Assembly (NCBI GenBank): GCA_020635195.1
Contig: JACKAG010000016.1
Span: 1-47,056, forward strand
Reading direction: 5' to 3'
Source of the DNA: Deltaproteobacteria bacterium
GTDB taxonomy: Bacteria; Bdellovibrionota_B; Oligoflexia; Oligoflexales; Bog-1112
DNA: 47,056 nucleotides
The notes below the pieces were generated by a model. It saw nothing but the letters and a program-made list of their open reading frames with translations. It did not search any database and was not told the DNA's origin. This document shows, piece after piece, positions 1 to 8,338 of this stretch (its first letter is position 1; each line of letters starts with the position of its first letter). The position numbers and the translations under genes are program-made.

Positions 1-432
1 AGACAGTGTGATACACCTCGGTCCTGATCCGAAAGGAATCCAGAAACTCAGTAAGATCAGAGTCAGAATGAAGCCGGTTTTTTTTCCGGAAAAAGCAAAA
101 AATTTCTGATAGTCGCCATTGTAGACCACCATGGCGACAACACCCATGAACGGAACCAGAACAGCGGTCAGAATAAAGCCAAGAGCTCCCCATAAAAACT
201 GGCCGCCAGCAACCCTTCCGACATCAAGCGGAAAAATCAGATTTCCCGAACCAAAAAACATGGAGAAAAGGGCAAGTCCCACGATAATCGATTTTGAATG
301 TATGTTTGATGGTTTCCCCAAAACTCTGTAACCTTTGCTCTGTTCATGACGAATCGCTGTTTGCTCCGCGGTCCCCTGCTGTATCTTCTGAGCGGAATCA
401 TAAAAATGAGTCCGGGCATTCTGCCGGAACAT
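1..432 (-). CDS. brnQ: BrnQ-type branched-chain amino acid carrier, N-terminal part, cut by the window edge
   Basis: The reverse strand carries an open frame from 432 that runs off base 1 (about 144 codons). It encodes hydrophobic segments with the motifs FFGSGNLIFPLDVG, GFILTAVLVPFMGVVA and, at the edge, FGSGPRCITLS. This order matches the N-terminal third of LIVCS/BrnQ carriers, which import Leu, Ile and Val with a cation through the inner membrane. The start is uncertain: ATG 432 gives a long hydrophilic leader, while TTG 321 (AAAGG nine bases upstream) leaves a short N-terminus like that of known BrnQ proteins. The wording of the first membrane segment recalls chlamydial BrnQ, from memory only. 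It is divergent from the gene at 711, and the 433-710 spacer holds no convincing gene. Confidence 0.8.
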   Translation of the reverse strand, partial: MFRQNARTHFYDSAQKIQQGTAEQTAIRHEQSKGYRVLGKPSNIHSKSIIVGLALFSMFFGSGNLIFPLDVGRVAGGQFLWGALGFILTAVLVPFMGVVAMVVYNGDYQKFFAFSGKKTGFILTLILLSFWIPFGSGPRCITLS

Positions 433-710
433 CTTCTGTAAGTCTATGATTCACGTTATTTTATATAAAAAACAGAAGCTTGAGTGGTCTTCTTCGTCTG
501 CCAGGGAAAGGAGATACTGCCAGGTAAGGGAGGCCCTATAGGGATTCCGGAGACTTCAGGATACATTAAAGAAGGAGGCGGGTCGGGTTTATGTTTTACG
601 GAATGGTCCCGATATCTGTTCGCAGGGACAGAACAGAAGACAGGGAAAATTGTTTCTGCCGGAGACTGTGATTCCGGTGACCGACAATTTATACAGGCGG
701 GTATGTTTCT

Positions 711-1700
711 GTGGATCGAAGAAAACTTATTTTAACTGCATTGAAACATAGCTCAGTTTTTGCGGGCAGTGGTCTTTGTCTTTCATGTATGTCATCTCTT
801 GTCCGCCAGCAGCCCTCTTCCAGGCTATCTGACAGTCAGGATCTCCTGGAGGATTTTGCCTCTGCTCCCGGGGGCGAGCCTCTGAATAAGCAGGATCTGT
901 TATCTGAGGAAGAGGAGGCGCGCCTCTATCATCACAAGAGCCATCTGTCCCGCTCCGGAAATAGTGACGATATCAGTAAATATGAGCAGTACAGAATGAA
1001 ATACTTTGACCGTCATCATCCGGGAGATCTCTTTGTTCCGGAAGACAAGCGGGCGACGCTTCACTCTTTATTCGATAAGCTGACTGCGATCAGAGCTTAT
1101 ATCGGTTATGGACATTTCAACCTCCTTGGCTTTGATCAGATGCTACAGATTGGCCAGAGTGCTCTGGGACGAAGGCAGTTTTCCAGAGCAGAGCTGAATT
1201 TTTTTGAAGAGATTTTTTATTCGGATGCAAAAACATACGGATTTTATGGAAAAAAAATAAACCAGAATATGACAGAAACCATCTCATCCGGAAAAATCGT
1301 TAAAATTGCCGGGAGCGGTCATTATCTGCACCGGGAGTACTCACTGCCTATCTATGAAAAAATTATACGGGATGTGGGGCAAAGCCTGATTCTGACATCC
1401 GGTCTCAGGGGGGTTGTCAAACAGATGCGCTTGTTTCTCGGGAAGACTTTAAGTGTTGAATATAATTTGTCACAGGCTTCCCGTTCTCTTGCTCCTCCCG
1501 GTCATTCCTATCATGCCATTGGTGATTTTGATATTGGCAAGAAGGGTCTGGGAAGCTTTAATTTTACGGATAAGTTTTCACAGACAGATGAGTATAAAAA
1601 ACTGACAGATCTTGGATATATAGATATTCGTTACCCGACTAATAATCCTTTCGGTGTTCGTTTTGAGCCATGGCATATTGAAGGTGCTGGTCATGGCTGA
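711..1700 (+). CDS. VanY-like D,D-carboxypeptidase (peptidase M15 family), exported
   Basis: A 329-residue protein whose last third carries the M15 zinc-peptidase signature: SGLRG near residue 230, SYHAIGDFDI at 266-275 (His268 and Asp272/274 as likely zinc ligands) and EPWHIE at 319-324 (catalytic Glu region and third ligand His322). Such enzymes trim the terminal D-Ala of peptidoglycan stem peptides in the periplasm. The HAIGDFDI block is one residue shorter than the usual SxHxxGxAxD. The N-terminus is basic then hydrophobic (about residues 8-28), consistent with export, but no good lipobox is seen. GTG 711 is the first usable start after a stop at 678, and its Shine-Dalgarno site is weak. 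The 160 residues between the leader and the catalytic part have no domain I recognise. Confidence 0.75.
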   Translation: MDRRKLILTALKHSSVFAGSGLCLSCMSSLVRQQPSSRLSDSQDLLEDFASAPGGEPLNKQDLLSEEEEARLYHHKSHLSRSGNSDDISKYEQYRMKYFDRHHPGDLFVPEDKRATLHSLFDKLTAIRAYIGYGHFNLLGFDQMLQIGQSALGRRQFSRAELNFFEEIFYSDAKTYGFYGKKINQNMTETISSGKIVKIAGSGHYLHREYSLPIYEKIIRDVGQSLILTSGLRGVVKQMRLFLGKTLSVEYNLSQASRSLAPPGHSYHAIGDFDIGKKGLGSFNFTDKFSQTDEYKKLTDLGYIDIRYPTNNPFGVRFEPWHIEGAGHG

Positions 1701-1826
1701 TCTCATCTAAACACCGTGGTATATGACATATATGGAAAGATGACATTTCGCTTTTGTACCCTGTCATTTAATCGGTTCAGAGGATGGATTCCGGATTGCC
1801 AGGACAGACAGCCATTGTTTAGGATG

Positions 1827-1855
1827 ACTGTCTGATGGGCATACTGCCCGACAGT
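1827..1855 (+). promoter_or_regulatory. Bulged hairpin in the leader of the flavin reductase gene
   Basis: ACTGTC (1827-1832) pairs with GACAGT (1850-1855), and GGGCA (1837-1841) with TGCCC (1845-1849) around a TAC loop. This gives an 11-bp stem with a four-base bulge. It ends six bases before the Shine-Dalgarno site AGGAG (1861-1865) and has no T run after it, so control of translation or mRNA stability fits better than termination. The function is inferred from position only. Confidence 0.4.
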
Positions 1856-1871
1856 GATTGAGGAGTAAGGC

Positions 1872-2636
1872 ATGCCGGAAACCCGACGTATTAAGCGAGG
1901 ATGGATGAACCTTGTGGTTCGTCAGGCGATCAGAGAAACCCACGATACGAAAACACTGATTCTGGAAGACCGTGAAGATGGTGGACGTCCTTTTGACTTT
2001 ACAGCTGGCCAGTATCTGACCTTTCGCTTCGATACTCTTGCAGAAAAACCTGTCGTGCGCTCTTACACCATGTCAGGAGCCCCATCGGATGGCGATTTTA
2101 TTGCTGTCACGGTGAAAGAAGTCCAGCAGGGCTTCGTTTCCCGATACCTCTGTCGTGATGTTCAGCCTGGAGATACTTTGCGGGCAAGGGGGCCTATTGG
2201 CAGATTTTGCTACCGGCCGGAGCAGGATTTAAACTCTCTGTCGATGGTTGCAGCCGGCAGTGGCGTGACTCCCTTTATCAGTATCATGAAAGAATATCAG
2301 CACTGCCTGGGGACGCAGGGTGCGCCAGAGCAGATGACCCTTTTGGTCTCTTATCGCAGTCTCCATGATCTGATCTGCAAAGAGGCGCTGGAGCAACTCA
2401 GTCAGGTCCCCGGAATCCGGGTTCTGATCAGTCTGAGCCAGGAGGCGGAGCATCCTGGCGAGCCTTTTTTGCAGGGAAGGATCTCAGCTGCCATGCTGGA
2501 TGAGGTCTTTGGGGATTATCAGAATCAGACTTTTATGACCTGTGGCCCTCAGGGGCTGATGGACCTGGTCAGGGATCAGGTTCTGGCTCATGGTGTTGAT
2601 GCCGGACAGATGCGCTCCGAATCTTTTGACAACTGA
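1872..2636 (+). CDS. FAD/NAD(P)-binding ferredoxin-reductase-type oxidoreductase
   Basis: A 254-residue member of the ferredoxin-NADP reductase superfamily. The FAD domain carries RSYTMS at 63-68 (the RxYS flavin motif), and the nucleotide domain carries GSGVTP at 129-134 and CGPQGLM near 225. The FAD domain is like that of Hmp, PaaE and related reductases, but there is no N-terminal globin and no C-terminal Cys cluster, so it must pass electrons to a separate partner or act as a flavin reductase. The start is clear: ATG 1872 with AGGAG six bases upstream, just after a hairpin. It converges on alanine dehydrogenase with six bases between the stop codons. The electron acceptor cannot be named from the sequence. 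Confidence 0.85.
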   Translation: MPETRRIKRGWMNLVVRQAIRETHDTKTLILEDREDGGRPFDFTAGQYLTFRFDTLAEKPVVRSYTMSGAPSDGDFIAVTVKEVQQGFVSRYLCRDVQPGDTLRARGPIGRFCYRPEQDLNSLSMVAAGSGVTPFISIMKEYQHCLGTQGAPEQMTLLVSYRSLHDLICKEALEQLSQVPGIRVLISLSQEAEHPGEPFLQGRISAAMLDEVFGDYQNQTFMTCGPQGLMDLVRDQVLAHGVDAGQMRSESFDN

Positions 2637-2642
2637 GGCTTT

Positions 2643-3737
2643 TCAGCCAGAGGGTGTTTCCAGGGCTTGGGCGACCACCTCGTGTGTAATACGGCCCTGA
2701 TGTGTGTTGAGCCCACGTGCCAGAGGTCGTGATTCTCTGAGTGCTTGCTCAAGCCCTTTATTTGCCAGGCTCAGAGCAAAGGGCATGGTGACGTTAGTCA
2801 GAGCGTAAGTACTGGTTGCCGGAACATTGCCTGGCATATTGGTCACTCCATAATGAATGACGCCTTCTTCCGTATATGTCGGTTGATCGTGGGTCGTTGG
2901 CCGGATTGTTTCGACAGAGCCTCCCTGATCAATGGCGACATCGACGATGGCAGAGCCCTTCTCCATACTGGCAACCATCTCTCTTGTGACCAGTACCGGA
3001 GCACGTGCCCCCGGTAGCAGGACAGCTCCGATCAGCAGATCGGACTCAGACACGACTCGGGCGATATTCTCGGGATCAGACATGAGAGTTGTGATTGTGC
3101 TGCCGAACACATCATCGAGGTAGGCAAGTTTTTGCTGGTCAATATCAAGGATGCTCACCTGAGCTCCCAGACCAATCGCCATTTTTGCTGCATTGACCCC
3201 GACAAAGCCGGCCCCGATAATGCCAACCTTCCCCCTACGGACCCCGGGAACTCCGCCCAGTAGCAGACCCTTGCCGCCCTGTCGCTTTTCAAGGCAACGG
3301 ACCCCGACCTGAACTGCCATGCGACCTGCAACCTCACTCATGGGCTTTAGCAAAGGCAGGAAGCCATCATCATTCTGAATTGTTTCATAGGCGATAGCCG
3401 AAATTTCTTTTTTAACCAGCTGTTCTGCCAGTTCAGGGACTGCGGCAAGATGCAGGTACGTATAGAGAATCTGATGCTTTTTCATCAGAGGGTATTCCTG
3501 GGCGATGGGCTCTTTGACCTTTATGATCATATCAGCCTCACCCCAGACCGTCTCCGCATCCGGAACGATACTGGCTCCTGCCTCCTGATAATCCTGGTCG
3601 CAAATCCCTGCCCCGTTGCCGGCTCCTGCCTGAATGAGCACTCTGTGCCCGGCATGAACAAGCTGCCTCACGCCACCCGGAACCATGGAAACACGATGTT
3701 CCTTGATTTTGACTTCCCCCGGCACACCAATCAGCAT
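2643..3737 (-). CDS. ald: Alanine dehydrogenase
   Basis: A 364-residue protein, close to the usual 370 of this family. It makes pyruvate and ammonium from L-alanine with NAD+, or the reverse. The N-terminus has KEHRVSMVPGGV (substrate-domain Arg and Lys), a dinucleotide fold starts at GIIGAGFVGVNAAKMA with an acidic residue after the second strand (SILD), and the C-terminal MPGNVPATSTYALTN block is highly diagnostic. ATG 3737 follows GAGGGG. It is probably the last gene of a minus-strand run with the metal-dependent hydrolase (54-bp gap) and the envelope protein at 4790. With the GSII gene at 35.6 kb it gives the window two ammonium-handling enzymes. Confidence 0.93.
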   Translation of the reverse strand: MLIGVPGEVKIKEHRVSMVPGGVRQLVHAGHRVLIQAGAGNGAGICDQDYQEAGASIVPDAETVWGEADMIIKVKEPIAQEYPLMKKHQILYTYLHLAAVPELAEQLVKKEISAIAYETIQNDDGFLPLLKPMSEVAGRMAVQVGVRCLEKRQGGKGLLLGGVPGVRRGKVGIIGAGFVGVNAAKMAIGLGAQVSILDIDQQKLAYLDDVFGSTITTLMSDPENIARVVSESDLLIGAVLLPGARAPVLVTREMVASMEKGSAIVDVAIDQGGSVETIRPTTHDQPTYTEEGVIHYGVTNMPGNVPATSTYALTNVTMPFALSLANKGLEQALRESRPLARGLNTHQGRITHEVVAQALETPSG

Positions 3738-3791
3738 AGGTACCCCTCACTCCGATCTGAAATGAATGAGCAGAAAAAACTAAATTCTTTT

Positions 3792-4586
3792 TTAGGTTGT
3801 AACGTTTAATCTGAGCCCGTCATAGGCAAAAAGAATATTCTCTGGCAGGTTCGCAGAATCCCGTTCGAATTCCACCTGGTGTGCAAGATGTGTGATGATA
3901 CCCTGTCTGACCCGAAGTTCATGAAACAGCTGGATTGTTTCCTGTACATTGCTATGGGTTTTGTGTTCATGAAAGTGGACACCGCTGGCTATCATGGTAT
4001 CAACTTTTCCTCGCCATTGATTGAGAATCTCGCTTGGAAAGTGTTTAAAATCAGTGCAATATGCGAAACGGCCCAGGCGGAATCCTGCTGTGTTCACAGC
4101 TCCATGTGGCAGGCGTACCGCCTCAATGGGCAGGCCCATCACATGAAACAGCTGTTCCGGAATCGGGTGTAAGGACACTCTGGGAGGGGTTCCGGGATAG
4201 CCGGTGTCGTGAAAAGCATAGGAAAATCTTGTTCTGAATTCTTCGATCATTTCTTCTGGCAGGTAGCAGTCGATGGCCTCTTTATTTTTAAAGCAGAACA
4301 CCCGTAAATCATCAAAACCGTGACTATGATCTGCATGAGTATGGGTATACAGGACATGAGAGAGTTTGCGGACGTTGGCTCTGAGCATTTGCTGACGAAA
4401 GTCCGGTCCTGTGTCGATGACGAGATGCTCTCCTGTATCCTTGCGGGTGATCAGAAGGGATGCTCTTGTCCTATGATTTTTTGGATTGTTGCTGGTGCAG
4501 ACATCGCAGTCGCAGCCGATCAGGGGGACGCCCGTGGATGTGCCTGATCCCAGTATGGTGATTGTAAGAGGAATTGCTGCTGTCAT
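3792..4586 (-). CDS. MBL-fold metal-dependent hydrolase, PhnP-like
   Basis: A 264-residue metallo-beta-lactamase-fold protein. It opens with GSGTSTGVPLIGC and a Cys cluster at 25, 27 and 30 that in PhnP-type proteins binds a structural zinc. The THTHADH metal motif lies at 81-87, with later ligands in GVHFHEHK and ITHLAH. Relatives include PhnP (a cyclic phosphodiesterase) and other RNase Z-like hydrolases. No phn genes are near, so the substrate is unknown and a housekeeping phosphodiesterase is the best guess. It is transcribed toward alanine dehydrogenase. Confidence 0.82.
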   Translation of the reverse strand: MTAAIPLTITILGSGTSTGVPLIGCDCDVCTSNNPKNHRTRASLLITRKDTGEHLVIDTGPDFRQQMLRANVRKLSHVLYTHTHADHSHGFDDLRVFCFKNKEAIDCYLPEEMIEEFRTRFSYAFHDTGYPGTPPRVSLHPIPEQLFHVMGLPIEAVRLPHGAVNTAGFRLGRFAYCTDFKHFPSEILNQWRGKVDTMIASGVHFHEHKTHSNVQETIQLFHELRVRQGIITHLAHQVEFERDSANLPENILFAYDGLRLNVTT

Positions 4587-4789
4587 AAAGAGCCTCTTTC
4601 TGTCAGGGGGTGGCGGCCTGCATTACCGGAGAGTTTATTCCCTGGGTCGTGAAGAGGCAGACCTTCCCTGAAGCCCTGGATTAAAGGCTATCATGGGTCA
4701 AAAGAGAACAGATGACAAGCTGATCCGGCAAGTGACAGAGAGAGATTCAGTATACATGTGATGTTTTATTGTGTTTGACGGATAGCGCT

Positions 4790-5455
4790 TTAGCGCAGGA
4801 TCAGACCTGTGTAGAGCCGTAATTCGGGAAGCCCCTGTTCTGCTCTGAAAGGAGCCGGAAATATATCGTATCCTGGAGCGTCTCCCTCGCTCAGGGAAAC
4901 CTTCTGCTGACTTGTGTGGTATATCAGTTCATCGAGCTCAGCCCGCAGTCCGATCATCCAGACCGGGGTGATATCGACCCGGAGCATAAGAGCCTGGTGT
5001 CCTCCAAGGAGGCGGTGAGACTCCCGGTATGCCAGCCCGTTTTTGCGTTCCCCGTAACGGCTCAGCCATGGTCCGGTATTGCGCCTGAGTTCCTGAATCC
5101 TGAGCCAGAGGCCAGTTCCGACAGTGACGGACAGTGGACCGGTTCGGAAACAGTGCCACAAGGCTTCTGCCTGATATTCTGTATGACGGCTTTTTTCCCC
5201 GTACTGGCTATCGGGAAGTTCTCCCCATTTATGCTGCTGATAAGCAAGGCCAAGTCCGAAGGGTCCGTAGATGGGCAGGCTCGTCAGCAGGTATGGGTGT
5301 CCCCAGAGTCCCTGTAATGGTGCCAGTTCCAGAGTCCAGGGGGCAGCCATGCTTTCCGGGCGGGCCTCAGGCAGTCCTATCATCCCCCAGAGAAAGGGGA
5401 GAAGATACAGTCGAAAACTCACGCAAATTCTGATCATCTGCTTCATATCGACCAC
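4790..5455 (-). CDS. Exported envelope protein of unknown function, probable outer-membrane barrel
   Basis: A 221-residue protein with an N-terminal hydrophobic signal segment (about residues 9-30) ending near EARPESMA. The rest is rich in aromatic residues and Gly in short alternating stretches, such as LSVTVGTGLWLRIQEL, and ends LRLYTGLILR. That pattern, without long helices, suggests a small outer-membrane beta barrel, but I cannot assign a family. GTG 5455 lies only two bases after GGAGG, so the ATG three codons later (5446, spacing 11) is also a good start candidate. It is upstream of the MBL-fold gene on the same strand with a 200-bp gap, so co-transcription is uncertain. Confidence 0.55.
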   Translation of the reverse strand: MVDMKQMIRICVSFRLYLLPFLWGMIGLPEARPESMAAPWTLELAPLQGLWGHPYLLTSLPIYGPFGLGLAYQQHKWGELPDSQYGEKSRHTEYQAEALWHCFRTGPLSVTVGTGLWLRIQELRRNTGPWLSRYGERKNGLAYRESHRLLGGHQALMLRVDITPVWMIGLRAELDELIYHTSQQKVSLSEGDAPGYDIFPAPFRAEQGLPELRLYTGLILR

Positions 5456-5571
5456 GGCCTCCAGAATGCTCTTTACTCTACTTTGGCTCTTCCGTTATCC
5501 TGGTCGGCGGTATCATGAGATTCCGAGATGGGTAATTTCATCCCATATCTGGCCTCCGGAGGGAGATCTCT

Positions 5572-6819
5572 TTGGATAATCTGCTGGTCTGGAAATTCGG
5601 TGGTTCATCTGTCAGCTCTGTTGACAGGATCAGGCATGTGGCTGCTTTGATTGAAGCTGCGGTCATGGCAGGTAGTAAGCTGGTTGTCGTTGTCAGTGCC
5701 ATGGGAAGTTATACGGATGAATTGCTCACTCTGGCTTATTCTCTCAGTAAGCGTCCTCCGGAGAGGGAACTTGATATGCTGGTCACGACAGGCGAGCGTA
5801 TCAGTATTTCCCTTCTGAGTATTGCCCTTGCTGCAAAACAGGTCCGCTCTTTGTCTCTGACAGGATCTCAGAGTGGGATTCTGACAGATGAAGCCCATGG
5901 AAATGCCAGGATTATCGGGATTCGTGGAGACAGGATTATTGCTGGTCTGGATCAGGTTCCGGTGGTGATTGTTGCAGGCTTTCAGGGCGTGAGTCCAAAA
6001 ACCAGGGATATTACCAGCCTTGGCAGGGGAGGATCGGATCTGAGTGCGGTTGCACTGGCCATCCGCCTGCAGGCCGGTCGCTGTGATATTTTTACCGATG
6101 TCCGGGGTGTTCTGAGTGCAGATCCTGATAAAGTCAGCCAGGCAAAGCTGATACGTCAGATTCCCTGGGATGTTATGAATGATTTTTCCTGGTGTGGGGC
6201 CGGAGTCCTGCATCATCGGGCGGCACATCTTGCCGCAGCTTACCGGATGCCTGTACTGATTCGTTCTTCTTTTGAGCCAGAACGGGAAGGCACTCTGATC
6301 ATGGGAGATTCATCTGTGGAAAATGTCCATATGATAGCCTGTGCTCATAAGGAGCAACAGTGCCTGCTGACGATGACAGGGCCGGCAGCTGCCGGAACGG
6401 ACGGATTTCGCCGGCATAGTGAGCTGCTCGAATGGCTGTGGAAAAGAGAAGAGTCTCCTCTGATCTCTAATTTTTACAGAGATCATTCCGCTTTTCGTAT
6501 GACTCTTTTGTTCCATGAAAAATTTGCAGATGATGCGTGTGATCTCCTGCGGAAGAGCGAAGCGGCTGAATCGTGTCCGGACAGCTCCTCCGGGATTTCT
6601 TTACATCGGGGCTGCGCTGCTGTCAGTCTGATCGGAAGCGGCTTCAGGCAGCATCCCTTGTCTGTCCGGCAGGCTGATGATGTGACAGAACATTTCTGTC
6701 TTTTCAGGGACTTACAGGACAGATCCCTGAACTTTGTGATCCCTGCCGATAAACTGTCGGAAACCTTGGAGAAATTTCATAGTTTGGTCGCTCATTGTAC
6801 GTCTCCTGCGGAAGCCTGA
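5572..6819 (+). CDS. lysC: Aspartokinase
   Basis: A 415-residue monofunctional aspartate kinase, which phosphorylates aspartate as the first step to lysine, threonine, methionine and diaminopimelate. The kinase domain shows WKFGGSSV at 7-14, the TTGERISISL block, the nucleotide and substrate segment SLGRGGSDLSAVALA and FTDVRGVLSADP. The start is TTG 5572, eight bases after GGAGGG. The C-terminal regulatory half (about 250-415) is unusual: two ACT domains are expected, but the typical second-ACT pattern ending in STSEIKIS is not visible and is replaced by a region ending RSLNFVIPADKL. Feedback control by lysine or threonine may therefore differ from well-known enzymes. Confidence 0.9.
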   Translation: MDNLLVWKFGGSSVSSVDRIRHVAALIEAAVMAGSKLVVVVSAMGSYTDELLTLAYSLSKRPPERELDMLVTTGERISISLLSIALAAKQVRSLSLTGSQSGILTDEAHGNARIIGIRGDRIIAGLDQVPVVIVAGFQGVSPKTRDITSLGRGGSDLSAVALAIRLQAGRCDIFTDVRGVLSADPDKVSQAKLIRQIPWDVMNDFSWCGAGVLHHRAAHLAAAYRMPVLIRSSFEPEREGTLIMGDSSVENVHMIACAHKEQQCLLTMTGPAAAGTDGFRRHSELLEWLWKREESPLISNFYRDHSAFRMTLLFHEKFADDACDLLRKSEAAESCPDSSSGISLHRGCAAVSLIGSGFRQHPLSVRQADDVTEHFCLFRDLQDRSLNFVIPADKLSETLEKFHSLVAHCTSPAEA

Positions 6820-7032
6820 GCATCGCTTTCTTTTATATTGCTCCAGCCGAAATCTTTAACATCTTTATATTTTAACGAGATCAATGATTTTATCTCTCTT
6901 TTCTTCTGCCCTTTGATTCTCACAGGATTCTGCCGATCAGACTCATTGAGTAAGATATTAGAGTGGGTTCATCGCTTGAGCTGAACAGGTAGCTTTTTAA
7001 CTATTCTCCTGTTTTTGTGGGTGATCGTTTTT

Positions 7033-8097
7033 ATGATGTTCAAAGATCGGCTTTATCAAAAAATACGTGCGTTGATCTTGTGGCTGACCATGTCGTTTCT
7101 TGCTCTGATAAGTGTGGAGACGGCAGGTTCTTTTCGTAGTTATCGGCCAGACATGCTCCATAAGAGTTTTCTCCCTGATAAGGACGTCAGAAAACTGACG
7201 GTTATCAGCTTTAACAGCGGTCTTTTAAAATTCGGTCCTTTTCCTCTTGTGCCCTGTGTCGATTCGCGTCTTCAGGCGCAGGTCGATTCTATTTTTAATC
7301 AGGATGTGCTGAATCTGAAACGGAAGGACAGGCGATCTTCTCCGGAACCTTTTGTTCTTCTTTTGCAGGAAGTCTGGACAGAAACGGCATTCCTGACATA
7401 TCAGAGTTATGCACACAAGTATGGTCTGACAATGGTTCCGTCCTCTTCAGATGAAGTGACAGGTAACGGTCTTGTTATCATCAGTAATCTTCGCCTTTCT
7501 GGCTATCATATGGATTTTTTCGCGGAAGATGATCCCGGTGCAGACAGAGGCATTTTACAGACACACTTCAGGTTATCGGGACAGAGCATTTCGGTTGCGA
7601 ATATTCATACCTCTTATGATGAAAATCTCGGAGCGAATCTCTCTCAGCTTGAGCAGATTCGTAGGTACATGGAGGAGTATTCTGATCAAGCGCTTCGTAT
7701 TATTGCAGGTGACTTCAACATTGGTCCCGAGCTGAAAAAGAATATGCCATTGACGGCCTCTTCCAGATATTTTCAGGAGAAACTGATCGGTTCTGCTCAG
7801 ATCCGGCAGAAGTGGCGGCGGCTTGCTATGAATGAAGCAACCTGGAATGGAGCAAATCTGCTGGCCCAGCAACCTGCTCCCCTGGTGAATATCATGAACT
7901 GGTTTGTGGATATGGGAGACTGGTCAGGGCCTGAGATCCTGGACCACCTCTTTGTTTCCAGGCAGTTCAGGCTGAAAGCGGAACCTCTTCTGGCATTGAA
8001 TTCCAGAGTGAAAATCGATGGCTGCTCTTATGCTGATGAACAGGGATTGACCAATCTGAGTGATCATTATGGAATCAGAGCAGAGTTAGAGTTCTGA
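7033..8097 (+). CDS. Exported endonuclease/exonuclease/phosphatase-family protein
   Basis: About 354 residues from ATG 7033. An upstream in-frame TTG at 7015 has no Shine-Dalgarno site, while ATG 7033 has GGTGAT about seven bases before it. A hydrophobic signal segment (IRALILWLTMSFLALIS) precedes a complete EEP fold. Active-site blocks in order are SFNSG, LLLQEVW (metal Glu), ANIHTSYDE, AGDFNIGP (Asp/Asn pair), LDHLF and a final LSDHYG. Proteins of this fold include DNase I, exonuclease III, sphingomyelinases and inositol phosphatases. The signal peptide points to action outside the cytoplasm, so a secreted nuclease or phosphodiesterase/sphingomyelinase-like enzyme is likely. The substrate cannot be told from the sequence. 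Confidence 0.78.
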   Translation: MMFKDRLYQKIRALILWLTMSFLALISVETAGSFRSYRPDMLHKSFLPDKDVRKLTVISFNSGLLKFGPFPLVPCVDSRLQAQVDSIFNQDVLNLKRKDRRSSPEPFVLLLQEVWTETAFLTYQSYAHKYGLTMVPSSSDEVTGNGLVIISNLRLSGYHMDFFAEDDPGADRGILQTHFRLSGQSISVANIHTSYDENLGANLSQLEQIRRYMEEYSDQALRIIAGDFNIGPELKKNMPLTASSRYFQEKLIGSAQIRQKWRRLAMNEATWNGANLLAQQPAPLVNIMNWFVDMGDWSGPEILDHLFVSRQFRLKAEPLLALNSRVKIDGCSYADEQGLTNLSDHYGIRAELEF

Positions 8098-8222
8098 TCT
8101 GACAAAACTTTCTTCTTTATCTTGTGGGGCGTTTTTCCGGTAAACGGACAGAATGTTTCCTGCCAAAGATTTTTTTTTCTGGTGATGACAGACTCTTCCG
8201 GAGAGGGCCGCTTCTGCTGCTC

Positions 8223-8250
8223 TTGACATGGGTGATTTGTGACTTAAATT
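8223..8250 (+). promoter_or_regulatory. Candidate sigma-70-type promoter of clpB
   Basis: TTGACA (8223-8228, a perfect -35) is followed after 16 bases by TAAATT (8245-8250, four of six matches to TATAAT), about 90 bases upstream of the clpB start. It is the only such match in the 241-bp gap between the EEP gene and clpB. No heat-shock sigma-32 box is evident to me. Confidence 0.45.
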
Positions 8251-8338
8251 GCAAAAGGAAAGGCTGCAAAAATAAGTAAAACACGCAGTCTCAGTAGCTT
8301 TGTGTTCTCACAGAGCTTTATAAAAAAAAGGAGCAAAG

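Noticed and set aside
484..735. Small plus-strand gene of 83 codons before the M15 gene
   Set aside because: It has no ribosome site and overlaps the M15 start. Its Gly-rich product has no domain. A 26-codon frame from 591 with AAGGAGG nearby was also considered, but the spacing is too long.
5605..6228. Minus-strand open frame of 207 codons
   Set aside because: Antisense to the aspartokinase gene, with no motif and no ribosome site.
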